64,000 nucleotides of DNA from Carboxylicivirga mesophila (GTDB lineage: Bacteria > Bacteroidota > Bacteroidia > Bacteroidales > Marinilabiliaceae), in NCBI RefSeq assembly GCF_018271975.1, contig NZ_JAGUCN010000015.1:1-64000 (forward strand). Reading direction: 5' to 3'. The translations under genes were made by a program, and so were the position numbers. Each line of letters begins with the position of its first letter. Positions within the stretch are counted from its first letter, which is position 1. Below the pieces are notes generated by a model. That model was not told where the DNA came from, made no database searches, and was given only the letters and a program-made list of their open reading frames with translations. Of the stretch, positions 34,633 to 43,892 are shown one piece after another.

Positions 34633-35832
34633 CTATTGCCGCTTGGGGTTACGCAGGTCAATATCTTTTTTCAGTTCCCAAACTCCCTTACTAAATTTAA
34701 ATGCATTGTATGAAAAATCGGGGCCATAATATTGGTAAACGCCTCTGAACATCGGATCAGCGGGAGCCAGATTATCAAAAACAATCATCTTTTGATTGGT
34801 ATCATAGCGTAGCATCATAGTTGCCTTTGCCGAATATTCAAAAACAACTCTGTTACGTGTTAATCTATCAGTTTTAAATACCGGAGCTCCAAAACGAATC
34901 CGGTTGTTCTGAACAATTAAGACATCCAAAACACGTCTTTTCATAAACTCATCGTGCCCTTTGTAGCCAATAAGCGTATAATAGGTTTGATTGCCACTCT
35001 GCGTTTCAATCATGTCAAGATAAAGCGCACCATACCATTTCTTATCTGATAAAGTTGAGCGTTCTGGTGACTTTATTTTGTCCGATGTATCTGTTAAAGG
35101 CTTTACAATTATACTTTCATCATTAATAATAACGGCACCGTAGAATTGTTGCTTAAAGCCTTCCTTCTGAATATTATAGGTACACACTTTCACGCGACCA
35201 TCTTTCGAATGCAGCGTTTTCATGCGTTTCAGTTGAGAAAATGTATTTTCATAGTACTCCTTATCTGTCCATAAGCGCATGAGCTGTTTCTCAATAATGT
35301 TATTGAGAGAATCCTTTTGTGTATCCTCGGTCAGCATTTGCAAATCTTCAAACAGCCCTTTGGTAACCATATCCGACGCACTGATTAGCTGCTTCTTTCC
35401 CCGATGTATTGAAACACTATAAATATCTTCCTGCTTTTGTGTAATATTAATGATTAACGGAACATTACTTTTTGCCTCAGTTATTTGCACTTCCTCGCTA
35501 TAGCTCCAGGATTTACCTGCATAACTAACCAACCATTCTAATTGATACACACCGCTGTAAGTATTTGTACCAAAAGCTACAACTACCATCTCTAAATCCT
35601 CTGATTTGACCACTTGTAACTTCTTCGTATGACGCATTATCTCATTAAGCTCAGTATCCGATTTCCAAATACTGTGAAGTGCTTTATTGAGCTCCTGCAA
35701 CTCAAATCGTTTGTTGTTAGGATCTAATTTAACTTCCAATGCGTTCAGCCGTTCTGCCCACTCTTTTGATTCTTGCGCAGATAGGTTGATCGAAAATATT
35801 ATTAATACCAGTAGTAAGAAATGTCTAATCAT
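34633..35832 (-). CDS. Exported protein of unknown function
   Basis: A 399-residue protein with a signal peptide (MIRHFLLLVLIIFSINLSAQ). The mature part starts with a helical segment (residues 25-75) and continues as beta-rich repeats around 80-160, ending in several strands with conserved-looking turns (IGYKGHDEFMKRRVLDVLIV, FEYSAKATMMLRYD, YYGPDFSYNAFKFSKGVWEL). I do not recognise a family. A -7 box TAAATTTG at 35855-35862 gives a leader of about 17 nt. Position upstream of the M49 peptidase gene suggests co-transcription but not a shared function. Confidence 0.78.
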   Translation of the reverse strand: MIRHFLLLVLIIFSINLSAQESKEWAERLNALEVKLDPNNKRFELQELNKALHSIWKSDTELNEIMRHTKKLQVVKSEDLEMVVVAFGTNTYSGVYQLEWLVSYAGKSWSYSEEVQITEAKSNVPLIINITQKQEDIYSVSIHRGKKQLISASDMVTKGLFEDLQMLTEDTQKDSLNNIIEKQLMRLWTDKEYYENTFSQLKRMKTLHSKDGRVKVCTYNIQKEGFKQQFYGAVIINDESIIVKPLTDTSDKIKSPERSTLSDKKWYGALYLDMIETQSGNQTYYTLIGYKGHDEFMKRRVLDVLIVQNNRIRFGAPVFKTDRLTRNRVVFEYSAKATMMLRYDTNQKMIVFDNLAPADPMFRGVYQYYGPDFSYNAFKFSKGVWELKKDIDLRNPKRQ

Positions 35833-35854
35833 CGTTCTGTTTTGATTTACTACA

Positions 35855-35862
35855 CAAATTTA
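35855..35862 (-). promoter_or_regulatory. -7 box of the unknown exported protein gene
   Basis: TAAATTTG on the minus strand, 23 bp before the start codon; the -33 box is weak. Confidence 0.5.
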
Positions 35863-35890
35863 AAAATAAATGATGACTAGCTATGGCAAT

Positions 35891-35916
35891 AAAAAAGGCA
35901 GCCATACGACTGCCTT
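35891..35916 (-). terminator. Terminator of tdh
   Basis: AAGGCAG pairs with CTGCCTT around an 8-nt loop, with TTTTTT on the minus strand, 23 bp after the tdh stop. Confidence 0.85.
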
Positions 35917-35938
35917 CCTAACATATTTCTTTATTGCC

Positions 35939-36961
35939 TTAGTCCCAGTTAAGAAGCACTTTTCCGCAATTACCTTCTTCCATTACATCAAAACCTTTTT
36001 GGAAATCGTTGATGCTATACTGGTGTGTAATAATTGGTGACAAGTCAAGACCTGACATCAACATTTGTTCCATGTGGTACCAGGTTTCGTACATTTCGCG
36101 ACCGTATATACCTTTCAATGTGAGCCCTTTGAATATAATTCTGTTCCAATCGACCTGAGTGGTAGATGGTAAAATCCCTAACAATGAAATCTTTCCTGAA
36201 TTATACATGTGCTCAACCAGTTGATTAAATGCTGCAGGCGCACCTGAACACTCCAAACCAATATCAAAACCAATCATTCCCAGGTCATCCATTACTTCAC
36301 GAAGGTTCTCAGTAATTGGATTAACAACACGGGTAGCACCCATCTTACGAGCCAATTCAGCTCTGAATTCATTGGTTTCGGTAGCTACTACATAGCGTGC
36401 CCCGGCAAATTTAGCAACAGCTACTGCCATACTACCAATCAAACCTGAACCTGTGACCAATACATCTTCGCCAATTAATGGAAATGATAAAGCAGTGTGT
36501 GTGGCATTACCAAATGGATCCATGATGGCCAGAACTTCATCTGGAATAGACGCATTAATCTTCATCACATTGGTGGCTGGCACTTTTACATATTCAGCAA
36601 ATGAACCATCGATATTGACACCAATACCGACAGTTTTTTCGCAAATATGCTGACGGCCACGACGACAGTTTCGACAATGACCACATGCGATATGCCCTTC
36701 ACCGGTTACACGATCACCCTCTTTAAACTCAGTCACTTCGCTACCTAACTTTGCCACATGGCCTACATACTCATGACCAATGGTCATGCCAACAGGAATG
36801 GTGTTTTGAGCCCACTCATCCCACTTATAAATGTGCAGATCTGTTCCACAAATGGCCGACTTAGACACCTTGATTAATACATCATTAGGTCCAATTTCGG
36901 GAATCTTCACTTCTTCTAACCAAATACCTTTTTCGGCTTTTGATTTTACAAGTGCTTTCAT
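35939..36961 (-). CDS. tdh: L-threonine 3-dehydrogenase
   Basis: A zinc- and NAD-dependent medium-chain dehydrogenase converting L-threonine to 2-amino-3-ketobutyrate. I start at 36961 ([14 protein letters not shown]), the family N-terminus, giving 340 residues; an ATG three codons upstream is an alternative. Motifs are the catalytic zinc region [15 protein letters not shown] and GHEYVGHV, the structural zinc cluster [15 protein letters not shown], a nucleotide-binding [18 protein letters not shown] and the adjacent ECSGAP segment. The partner 2-amino-3-ketobutyrate ligase (kbl) is not adjacent in this window. The gene is monocistronic and has its own terminator. Confidence 0.93.
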   Translation of the reverse strand: MKALVKSKAEKGIWLEEVKIPEIGPNDVLIKVSKSAICGTDLHIYKWDEWAQNTIPVGMTIGHEYVGHVAKLGSEVTEFKEGDRVTGEGHIACGHCRNCRRGRQHICEKTVGIGVNIDGSFAEYVKVPATNVMKINASIPDEVLAIMDPFGNATHTALSFPLIGEDVLVTGSGLIGSMAVAVAKFAGARYVVATETNEFRAELARKMGATRVVNPITENLREVMDDLGMIGFDIGLECSGAPAAFNQLVEHMYNSGKISLLGILPSTTQVDWNRIIFKGLTLKGIYGREMYETWYHMEQMLMSGLDLSPIITHQYSINDFQKGFDVMEEGNCGKVLLNWD

Positions 36962-37084
36962 CGTTGTCATTGTCTTATTTTTTAGCGTGTAATTATATTC
37001 CTATCTATTTTTAATCTAAATAACAAATGTGCAAAAGGTATTTGAATTGCACCTATGATTATTATCAGATTTATAAAATAAATA

Positions 37085-37108
37085 AAGGCCGGCACGTTTG
37101 CCAGCCTT
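37085..37108 (-). terminator. Terminator of the second SusCD pair
   Basis: AAGGCCGGC pairs with GCCAGCCTT with one mismatch and a 6-nt loop, followed by a T-rich minus-strand tail, 25 bp after the SusD stop at 37133. Confidence 0.75.
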
Positions 37109-37132
37109 TTGGAACGATTATTTTAGGTTTAG

Positions 37133-38815
37133 TTAATTAGCCCACCAAAGTTTGGTATCCTGTCTATCAGCACCTTGAACATTCACTGCTTCCTGAGTCT
37201 TATCACCATTACTATTCCATGTCTGATTACCATACCTCATTCGCTGTGGATATTTACCATTGATATCTCCTAATCCAAATATATCTACGTCAGAAACACC
37301 TTCAGCCAATACTGATGGATACCCCAAATCACGCACCACTGCCCATGCTTCAAATCCATCTGTAAAAGCAGCAATCCAACGCTGAGTCGCAATCTTTTCC
37401 AGATCTTCATCCTCAACTCCAGTTAAAGAACCTAAACTTGAAGAGCCGATATATGCATCTGCCTCGGCGCCTGAAACATCCCATACTGCCATAGCCTGAC
37501 GAATACCTTCTTGATAAAGCATATTAGCATCTCCACCAAATCCCCGTACTGCTGCTTCTGCTCTGAGGAAGTATGCTTCTGCAGTAAGCATCACTATTTC
37601 AGGAGCAATTTGTTGTCCTTCATTTTTCTTTTGAATTACATAATCCACAGGAGTAGAAAAGAAATCATATTCTGCAAAAGGATAGGTTTTTCCATTTAAT
37701 CGGGTTGGCTGTCCAACATAGTAAGTCGAAATAGGCATTTCAACAAGAACACTATCTGCATAATCAGTTCTTGTGTAATCAACACCAGCTTCATCTAATC
37801 CAGCCATTATAAAATCCACACGCTTTAAGAAGAATGCACCTTCTTCTCCTTCGGGCTTCTCAAACTTAGTTTTTCCACCTTTTGCAGGTTTCGCATATTT
37901 CGACAAACGAGGATCGTTTTCATCTCTAAGCAGATCAATAAGTGTTTTTCCTAGTGTCCAATCCGAACCTGTACCGAAATTATGCCATACATCTCCATAT
38001 GCAGCACTTCCCCATTGAGAAATCTCAGCATCCTTTTCCATTAGGCAATTATCACCTTCACCTTCCATCAATGGACCAAGTAAAGCCTGCTCAATAGCTG
38101 TTGATGCAAAATCATCACCATTGGCTCCTAAAGCTCTTAAAGCAATTCTGAGCTTTAGGGTATTTGCCATCTTTTTCCAGAGCTGCAATTCTCCACCAAA
38201 ATATAAATCATTATCACCAGCATCATCGACTCCAACTCCTGTACTTTCAGCATCACCTATAATAGTCATTGCTTCGTCAAGATCAGCAATAATGCCTTTA
38301 TAGATCGTTTTCTGCGTATCAAAATCAGGAGTTACAATATCCGGGTCGGCAGCCTGAGTATATGGTACCATACCAAATATATCAGTGAACATTTGATAAT
38401 AGAGCCCTTTCATTATGAGTCCCATTGCATACATATACTCATTCTCAAATTCACCACCAGTGTCCACTAACTTCATAAAATTATCAAGGTTTCCAAGATA
38501 ACCTTCCATCCATCCCCATGTTGCATCAGTATAAGAACTGCTATAGGAGTAACCAAGTTCATCACTCCACCACGAGCCATTATGTCCAAAACATACATGT
38601 CCACTGTATCTGTCGGCATGAATCAGATGAGCACGCCAATATGGGAATCTATCTGGAGCAAAAAGCCTAAACTGAGGATTTGTCATAAAGAACTTACCAC
38701 TTACCTCATCTGTATAAAAAGCGTCCGGCTTAGTGTTAATATCCTCAAATTTATCTGTACATGCACCCACAACTGCTACTAAAAGCAAAACGGTATATAA
38801 TTTATATAATTTCAT
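37133..38815 (-). CDS. SusD-like outer-membrane lipoprotein, SusD_like_2 type
   Basis: A 560-residue lipoprotein (signal MKLYKLYTVLLLVAVVGAC, Cys19) that caps the SusC channel encoded upstream and helps bind the ligand. The segment near residues 460-495 (IATQRWIAAFTDGFEAWAVVRDLGYP) and the VMLTAEAYFLRAEAAVRGF helix are the signatures of the SusD_like_2 (PF12771) branch rather than classical starch-binding SusD. It starts 11 bp after the SusC stop. No glycoside hydrolase is nearby, so the cargo may be something other than polysaccharide. Confidence 0.92.
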   Translation of the reverse strand: MKLYKLYTVLLLVAVVGACTDKFEDINTKPDAFYTDEVSGKFFMTNPQFRLFAPDRFPYWRAHLIHADRYSGHVCFGHNGSWWSDELGYSYSSSYTDATWGWMEGYLGNLDNFMKLVDTGGEFENEYMYAMGLIMKGLYYQMFTDIFGMVPYTQAADPDIVTPDFDTQKTIYKGIIADLDEAMTIIGDAESTGVGVDDAGDNDLYFGGELQLWKKMANTLKLRIALRALGANGDDFASTAIEQALLGPLMEGEGDNCLMEKDAEISQWGSAAYGDVWHNFGTGSDWTLGKTLIDLLRDENDPRLSKYAKPAKGGKTKFEKPEGEEGAFFLKRVDFIMAGLDEAGVDYTRTDYADSVLVEMPISTYYVGQPTRLNGKTYPFAEYDFFSTPVDYVIQKKNEGQQIAPEIVMLTAEAYFLRAEAAVRGFGGDANMLYQEGIRQAMAVWDVSGAEADAYIGSSSLGSLTGVEDEDLEKIATQRWIAAFTDGFEAWAVVRDLGYPSVLAEGVSDVDIFGLGDINGKYPQRMRYGNQTWNSNGDKTQEAVNVQGADRQDTKLWWAN

Positions 38816-38826
38816 GTTGTTCTCAA

Positions 38827-41800
38827 TTAAAAGTTAACATTTAAGTTAAAACCTAAGCTTCTTGTTGTTGGCAGGTTATACCACAATACACCTTGAGAGA
38901 AGTTACTGGTTGAGAAACTTGACTCTGGATCGAAGTTATCTAACTCCTTATAAATAAAGAACAAATTCCGACCAATGAAACTTAACGAAGCTCCTTTTAT
39001 AAAACCGTCACCTAATATACTCTTGGGGAAACGGTATGTTAGACTTAGCTCTCTTAACCTCACATTAGTTGCATCATAAACATGCTCAGAAGCAATACCA
39101 CTCATTGCTCCAAAATAATCTTGTGCACTAATGTTTGTTGTGTTTTCAGTAAATGTTCCATCTCCATTATCTACCACTCCGTCAACTGTAATACCTGTTT
39201 CTCTGTACAAGAGTGTACGTTCTGAAACACCACTTGCATCTAGTCCGGCATCACTACCCGAATACAGTTCGCCGCCAAATCGGGCGTCAATTAAGAATCT
39301 TAGTGAAAACTCTTTGTATGTAAATGTATTAGTAATACCTCCAGTCCAATCTGGCTGATAATTACCAAGCTTAACTCGTTCTTCTGAAGCTTGAGGGCGG
39401 CCCGCAGCATCAACTACCTGACGACCATCTTCAGTACGTTTAATTGTTGTACCATAGATATCTCCATATCCGCCACCTACTGTTGCCTGAACAACAACAT
39501 TACCTGAGTTAGTAGAACTAAAAATAAACACATCTGTGTCTTCTATGAGACTAACAAGTTCGTTCTTATTATTAGCATAGTTAAAAGAGATATCCCAGGT
39601 GAAATTGCCTGTTTGAACAGGACTACCTCCTAACATTAATTCAACACCTGAGTTTTTCAACTCTCCCACATTCTCTCTAAATGAAGAATAACCAGTTGAC
39701 GCAGGCACAGGTACATCAAAAATCAGATCTTTGGTCTTGATATCATACCATGAAAAATCACCATATAAACGATGGTTAAACATGCTCCATTCAAGTCCGG
39801 CTTCTGATGAAGTAATTGTTTCCGCCTTCAAATCTTCATTAAACTTAACACTTGGACGAGTAACTACTGTTCTACCAAGATATCCATCCTGAGCAAGGTT
39901 ATAGTACTCATACAGTTGATAAACGCCAGTATCATTACCAACCTGAGCCCAACTAACTCTTACTTTTGCCATATCAAACAGCTGCTCGGCACCAGGAATC
40001 ACGCGATGTAATAGCACGGATGCACTTACTGATGGATAAAAGTAAGACCAGTTATCCGAACTTAAGGTAGAAGACCAATCATTACGAGCCGTTAAATCTA
40101 AATACGCCAAATCCTTAAATGAAAATGAAGCTGAGGCATATAGAGAGTTAACTATCTTTTCTTCAGTTGGCGTATAGCCTGGGTTTAAGATAACCGCATT
40201 AGAAACAGTAGCTTTAGCAGGTATTTTAAAATCTTCACCAAAAATACTCATACTCTCATAGGTTCTGTAAGAGTGGTTACCTCCGAAATTGAAATTAAGA
40301 TTGAGATCATCAGTCAGATCCTTATCAAGCATGAATAAGAAATCGGCATTTGTCTCGGTATTTTGACGTGTAGAGAAATTAAACCGTCCTGACTTATAGA
40401 AATGATGACCTGGCATACTTATAGTTTCTATTTTAGTATTAACCATATCTGTACCAACTCTTGCGAAAGCTGATAACCAGGGAGTAAACTCGTAAGTAAC
40501 CTTAGCAAATCCGGTCCAACGCTGACGACGGTCTTTATTAGTATCATGATTAAGAATCCAATAAGGATTACCACCAGAGTTTGAATAGGTTATAACATCA
40601 AGCGATTCTTCCGGATTCTGATATGTTTTAAGATCGTTTAGTATTAAATTTCGAGGCATTGGGTAAACATAGGCCATCACACCTTCTGTTCCCTGAATTG
40701 CACGATTTTTCATATCCTGATGGAAGAAAGTCACCTTAGCATCAACTGATAACTTATCAGTCAAATTTGCAAATCCTCTTAAATTAAAATTATGCCGATC
40801 CATTTCTGAATTAGGCAGTATACCTGAGGTAGAGTTGTTAGTATATGAGAACCTTAAGTTGGCATTTTCATTACCCCCTTCAAGTGCAATTGTATTAATA
40901 AACTGGCTACCTGTGTCAAAGAAATCTTTCACATTGTCTGGTTGAGCAACGTAAGGTTTATTCTCACCGGTCCAATATGCCTGACTTGAACCATCAAATT
41001 TTGGCCCCCATGAACTGGAGCCTTTAAGTTGAGTAATATCAGAAGGCACATTACCCTGCGAGCCCTGTCCATATTGGTCTTGAAACTGCGGTAACAAAAG
41101 TGGATTATCAAATGTATAACTGGAACTTACTGAAACACCAAGCCCCTTTCTTGAAGAACCTTTTTTAGTGGTAATAAGAATAACACCATTACCTGCTCTT
41201 GAACCGTATAATGCAGCGGCATTAGGCCCCTTTAATACCGTCATTGATTCAATATCATCAGGGTTAATATCCGAAATACCTGTACCATAGTCTGCACGAG
41301 CATATTCACCGGTACCTCCGCCTGCTGCTGAACCAGCTCCTGAATTATCAATTGGTACACCATCCACAACATACAAAGGTTGGTTGTTACCGGTAATGGA
41401 ATTATTTCCTCGGATGATTACACGAGATCCTCCACCTGGTCCTGATGTCGATTGAGTTATATTTACACCTGCAACCTTACCAGATAACGAATTAATAACA
41501 TTTGGATCCTTAACAGTAGTTAATTCTTCGCTTTTTAGCTCTGACACTGCATAACCCAAAGCTTTCTTTTCTCTTGATACTCCCAAGGCAGTTACAACCA
41601 CCTCGTCCATACCAATGACATCAGATACCATCGCAATGTTAACTGTAGTTGTATTAGCAGTTACCTCTTGAGTATCCATCCCTACAAATGAGAATACAAT
41701 AACAGCTCCTTGCGGCACAGTAATGTTATAATTACCATCAATATCGGTAATAGTACCATTAGTTGTACCTTTTTGCACAACAGAAACACCCGGAATAGGT

Positions 41801-41925
41801 TGTCCGTCTTCTGAACTAGTTACTGTTCCAGTAACTGTTAGGTCCTGAGCGTATAAAAACGCTCCAAACATGAGTGTTGGAATAAGCAACAAACATCTTT
41901 TAAACCAACTTACATTTCTTTTCAT
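38827..41925 (-). CDS. SusC-like TonB-dependent receptor
   Basis: A 1032-residue outer-membrane channel. After a signal peptide (about residues 1-26) comes a carboxypeptidase-D-like regulatory domain with the family stretch DGQPIPGVSVVQKGTTNGTI, then a TonB-box/plug with LSGKVAGVNI, GNNQPLYVVDGVPIDN and NAAALYGSRAGNGVILITTK. A 22-stranded barrel ends in aromatic-rich strands (TTRSLGFNLNVNF). It imports a large or complexed ligand with the SusD partner, energised by TonB. No promoter consensus is visible in the 310 bp upstream. Confidence 0.94.
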   Translation of the reverse strand: MKRNVSWFKRCLLLIPTLMFGAFLYAQDLTVTGTVTSSEDGQPIPGVSVVQKGTTNGTITDIDGNYNITVPQGAVIVFSFVGMDTQEVTANTTTVNIAMVSDVIGMDEVVVTALGVSREKKALGYAVSELKSEELTTVKDPNVINSLSGKVAGVNITQSTSGPGGGSRVIIRGNNSITGNNQPLYVVDGVPIDNSGAGSAAGGGTGEYARADYGTGISDINPDDIESMTVLKGPNAAALYGSRAGNGVILITTKKGSSRKGLGVSVSSSYTFDNPLLLPQFQDQYGQGSQGNVPSDITQLKGSSSWGPKFDGSSQAYWTGENKPYVAQPDNVKDFFDTGSQFINTIALEGGNENANLRFSYTNNSTSGILPNSEMDRHNFNLRGFANLTDKLSVDAKVTFFHQDMKNRAIQGTEGVMAYVYPMPRNLILNDLKTYQNPEESLDVITYSNSGGNPYWILNHDTNKDRRQRWTGFAKVTYEFTPWLSAFARVGTDMVNTKIETISMPGHHFYKSGRFNFSTRQNTETNADFLFMLDKDLTDDLNLNFNFGGNHSYRTYESMSIFGEDFKIPAKATVSNAVILNPGYTPTEEKIVNSLYASASFSFKDLAYLDLTARNDWSSTLSSDNWSYFYPSVSASVLLHRVIPGAEQLFDMAKVRVSWAQVGNDTGVYQLYEYYNLAQDGYLGRTVVTRPSVKFNEDLKAETITSSEAGLEWSMFNHRLYGDFSWYDIKTKDLIFDVPVPASTGYSSFRENVGELKNSGVELMLGGSPVQTGNFTWDISFNYANNKNELVSLIEDTDVFIFSSTNSGNVVVQATVGGGYGDIYGTTIKRTEDGRQVVDAAGRPQASEERVKLGNYQPDWTGGITNTFTYKEFSLRFLIDARFGGELYSGSDAGLDASGVSERTLLYRETGITVDGVVDNGDGTFTENTTNISAQDYFGAMSGIASEHVYDATNVRLRELSLTYRFPKSILGDGFIKGASLSFIGRNLFFIYKELDNFDPESSFSTSNFSQGVLWYNLPTTRSLGFNLNVNF

Positions 41926-42166
41926 ACGTGTGATTTTTAGGTTACTATTTGACCCAGAGCGTTATAAAATGTTAACACCTCAGGTTTCCCTTAAAGCTGA
42001 ATCGACCGATTCCAGCTAGTTTACTCAGTTAATTACAACAGGTTAAGACCACATCAATGTAAGTAGTTATTAAAAGAACTTCAAGTCTGTTTTTACATTA
42101 TTTTACAATTGAGAACATATTTAATCACTTAAAAACATATCTACACCCAGATATATTATACAAAAA
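41926..42166. other. Intergenic region between the two SusCD pairs
   Basis: Part of the 311 bp separating the two SusCD pairs. I find no TAnnTTTG box, no small gene and only a weak TTACAnTT repeat (TTACATTATTTTACAATT). Its regulation cannot be read. Confidence 0.4.
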
Positions 42167-42188
42167 GAGCCCTGCCTAAGCAGAGCTC
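42167..42188 (-). terminator. Terminator of the first SusCD pair
   Basis: GAGC-CTGC pairs with GCAG-GCTC with one internal mismatch and a CTAA loop; the minus-strand side runs into TCTTTTTG. It lies about 50 bp after the SusD stop. Confidence 0.65.
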
Positions 42189-42236
42189 CTTCAATTAATC
42201 GCACTTATATAATAGTTTGGTTTTAGAGACTATTTA

Positions 42237-43847
42237 TTAAAAGTTAGGTCCATCAACATCCCACCACAGATTAGTAGCACCATTATCCGGACCACCTAAA
42301 TACTGCACCGCTTTAGCGTAACCGTCAGGGTTATTGTTTTTCTCAGATACCGAAAAGTTCAAACGCTTAATGCCATTATCTGAATCGATTACACCCTGAC
42401 TATCATTCTTAACTACAGGGAACAAAACAGGATAACCGGTACGACGGTATTCTGCCCAGGCTTCAATTCCTTCAGGGAACATGGCAATCCACTTTTGGGT
42501 AATAATCTTCTGAAGTTTCACCTCATTGTTATCAGCTGCATCCCACATAGGAGAAACTTTATTCATATATTCTGAATCAGCAGCAACACTATTAGCATCG
42601 TTTTTTACATCAACATATGCAGCAGGTAAAGCTTCACTTGAAAGGTATCCTTCAAGTCCTCCTACTCCATGCTGTGCAAATGATGCTGCTACACCAGCTT
42701 CGTATAATGCTTCAGCCGAACCACCTACTTCCCATCCACGCAGGGCACCTTCTGCTCTTAGGAAGTATACTTCAGCAGCAGTCATTAATACGGCTGGAGA
42801 TTCAGGAGCTAAGTTCAATAAAGAATGACCTCCATAAGTAGCTTTATCATCGATTGCAATACCCTGACGAATACCTTTATATTCATACCCGGCTGCAATT
42901 ACAGCCTCATCAGCAGGGGCATTAAAATATGCTGCAATACGAGGATCTTGGTAACCTGATAGCATTGATTCCATTTCAGCGCTCATTGAAATATCGCCCC
43001 AAGAACCTGAAATAGCAGCAACAGGATGCGTATAACCATTGGCCACAATTTGTGCAATATCACCTTCTGTGAATACTCCCCTTTTAATTGCTTCTTCAGC
43101 TTTTTGCTGAGCTAACTCAGGAGCTACTTTAACGATACGCATAGCCAGACGTAATTGTAACGAGTTAGCAAACTTGATCCATTTATTATAATCGCCACCA
43201 AAGAAGTTATCAAACTTTGCAAAAGGCTGCGCATCAGGATTATCCTCTACATACTTCTCCAGAGCAGCAACTGCTTCCTCCAAGTCTGTAAAGAAGTTGT
43301 TATATAAATCAGATTCCTTATCATACTCACCACCTGTTTTACTCTCTCCATATTGTGAGTAAATAATTGGTCCATACTGTGTAGATACACGTGATAAGCC
43401 TAACACTTTGAGGATACGTGAAACTGCATAGAATGAAGGAAACTCAACTTCTGCCTTATTTTTAACAGCTAACACAGCAGGCATCATATATGCATAGGTG
43501 TAATCAAATGCAGATGCATTCCAACCATCAACCAATGCATAAGTGGTATTGTTCACATTACCGGCAAACGGCGTTGGCGTCATCATGTAACCTGAATAAA
43601 TATCAGCATTCAGGTTTTGCATAATCTGGAAAGGCCAGTTAACACCCCATCCCCAGTTGTAGTTACAGTAGATCATCTGCTGAATCTGTGGGAAGTGAAC
43701 CCCGATAAACTGATAATCTGCCTTTAAGTCTTCATCCGATATTCCTACCGAATTGGTATTCATTTCTTCAAAGTTGTCTGTACAAGCGCCTAAGAAGAAG
43801 ATGGCTGCTAATGGTAGAACCAATAGTTTCTTAATATATTGTTTCAT
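42237..43847 (-). CDS. SusD-like outer-membrane lipoprotein, SusD_like_2 type
   Basis: A 536-residue lipoprotein when started at 43847 (MKQYIKKLLVLPLAAIFFLGAC, Cys22). The in-frame ATG at 43889 overlaps the SusC stop region and lacks signal character. It carries VLMTAAEVYFLRAEGALRGWEVGG and KIITQKWIAMFPEGIEAWAEYRRTGYP, the SusD_like_2 signatures. It follows its SusC partner (stop at 43893) by 45 bp. Similar layout and wording to the other SusD in this window suggest an ancient tandem duplication of the pair. Confidence 0.93.
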   Translation of the reverse strand: MKQYIKKLLVLPLAAIFFLGACTDNFEEMNTNSVGISDEDLKADYQFIGVHFPQIQQMIYCNYNWGWGVNWPFQIMQNLNADIYSGYMMTPTPFAGNVNNTTYALVDGWNASAFDYTYAYMMPAVLAVKNKAEVEFPSFYAVSRILKVLGLSRVSTQYGPIIYSQYGESKTGGEYDKESDLYNNFFTDLEEAVAALEKYVEDNPDAQPFAKFDNFFGGDYNKWIKFANSLQLRLAMRIVKVAPELAQQKAEEAIKRGVFTEGDIAQIVANGYTHPVAAISGSWGDISMSAEMESMLSGYQDPRIAAYFNAPADEAVIAAGYEYKGIRQGIAIDDKATYGGHSLLNLAPESPAVLMTAAEVYFLRAEGALRGWEVGGSAEALYEAGVAASFAQHGVGGLEGYLSSEALPAAYVDVKNDANSVAADSEYMNKVSPMWDAADNNEVKLQKIITQKWIAMFPEGIEAWAEYRRTGYPVLFPVVKNDSQGVIDSDNGIKRLNFSVSEKNNNPDGYAKAVQYLGGPDNGATNLWWDVDGPNF

Positions 43848-43892
43848 GTTATTCTGTTTTAGACTATGAATGTTAGTTCTTAATCTCATTAA

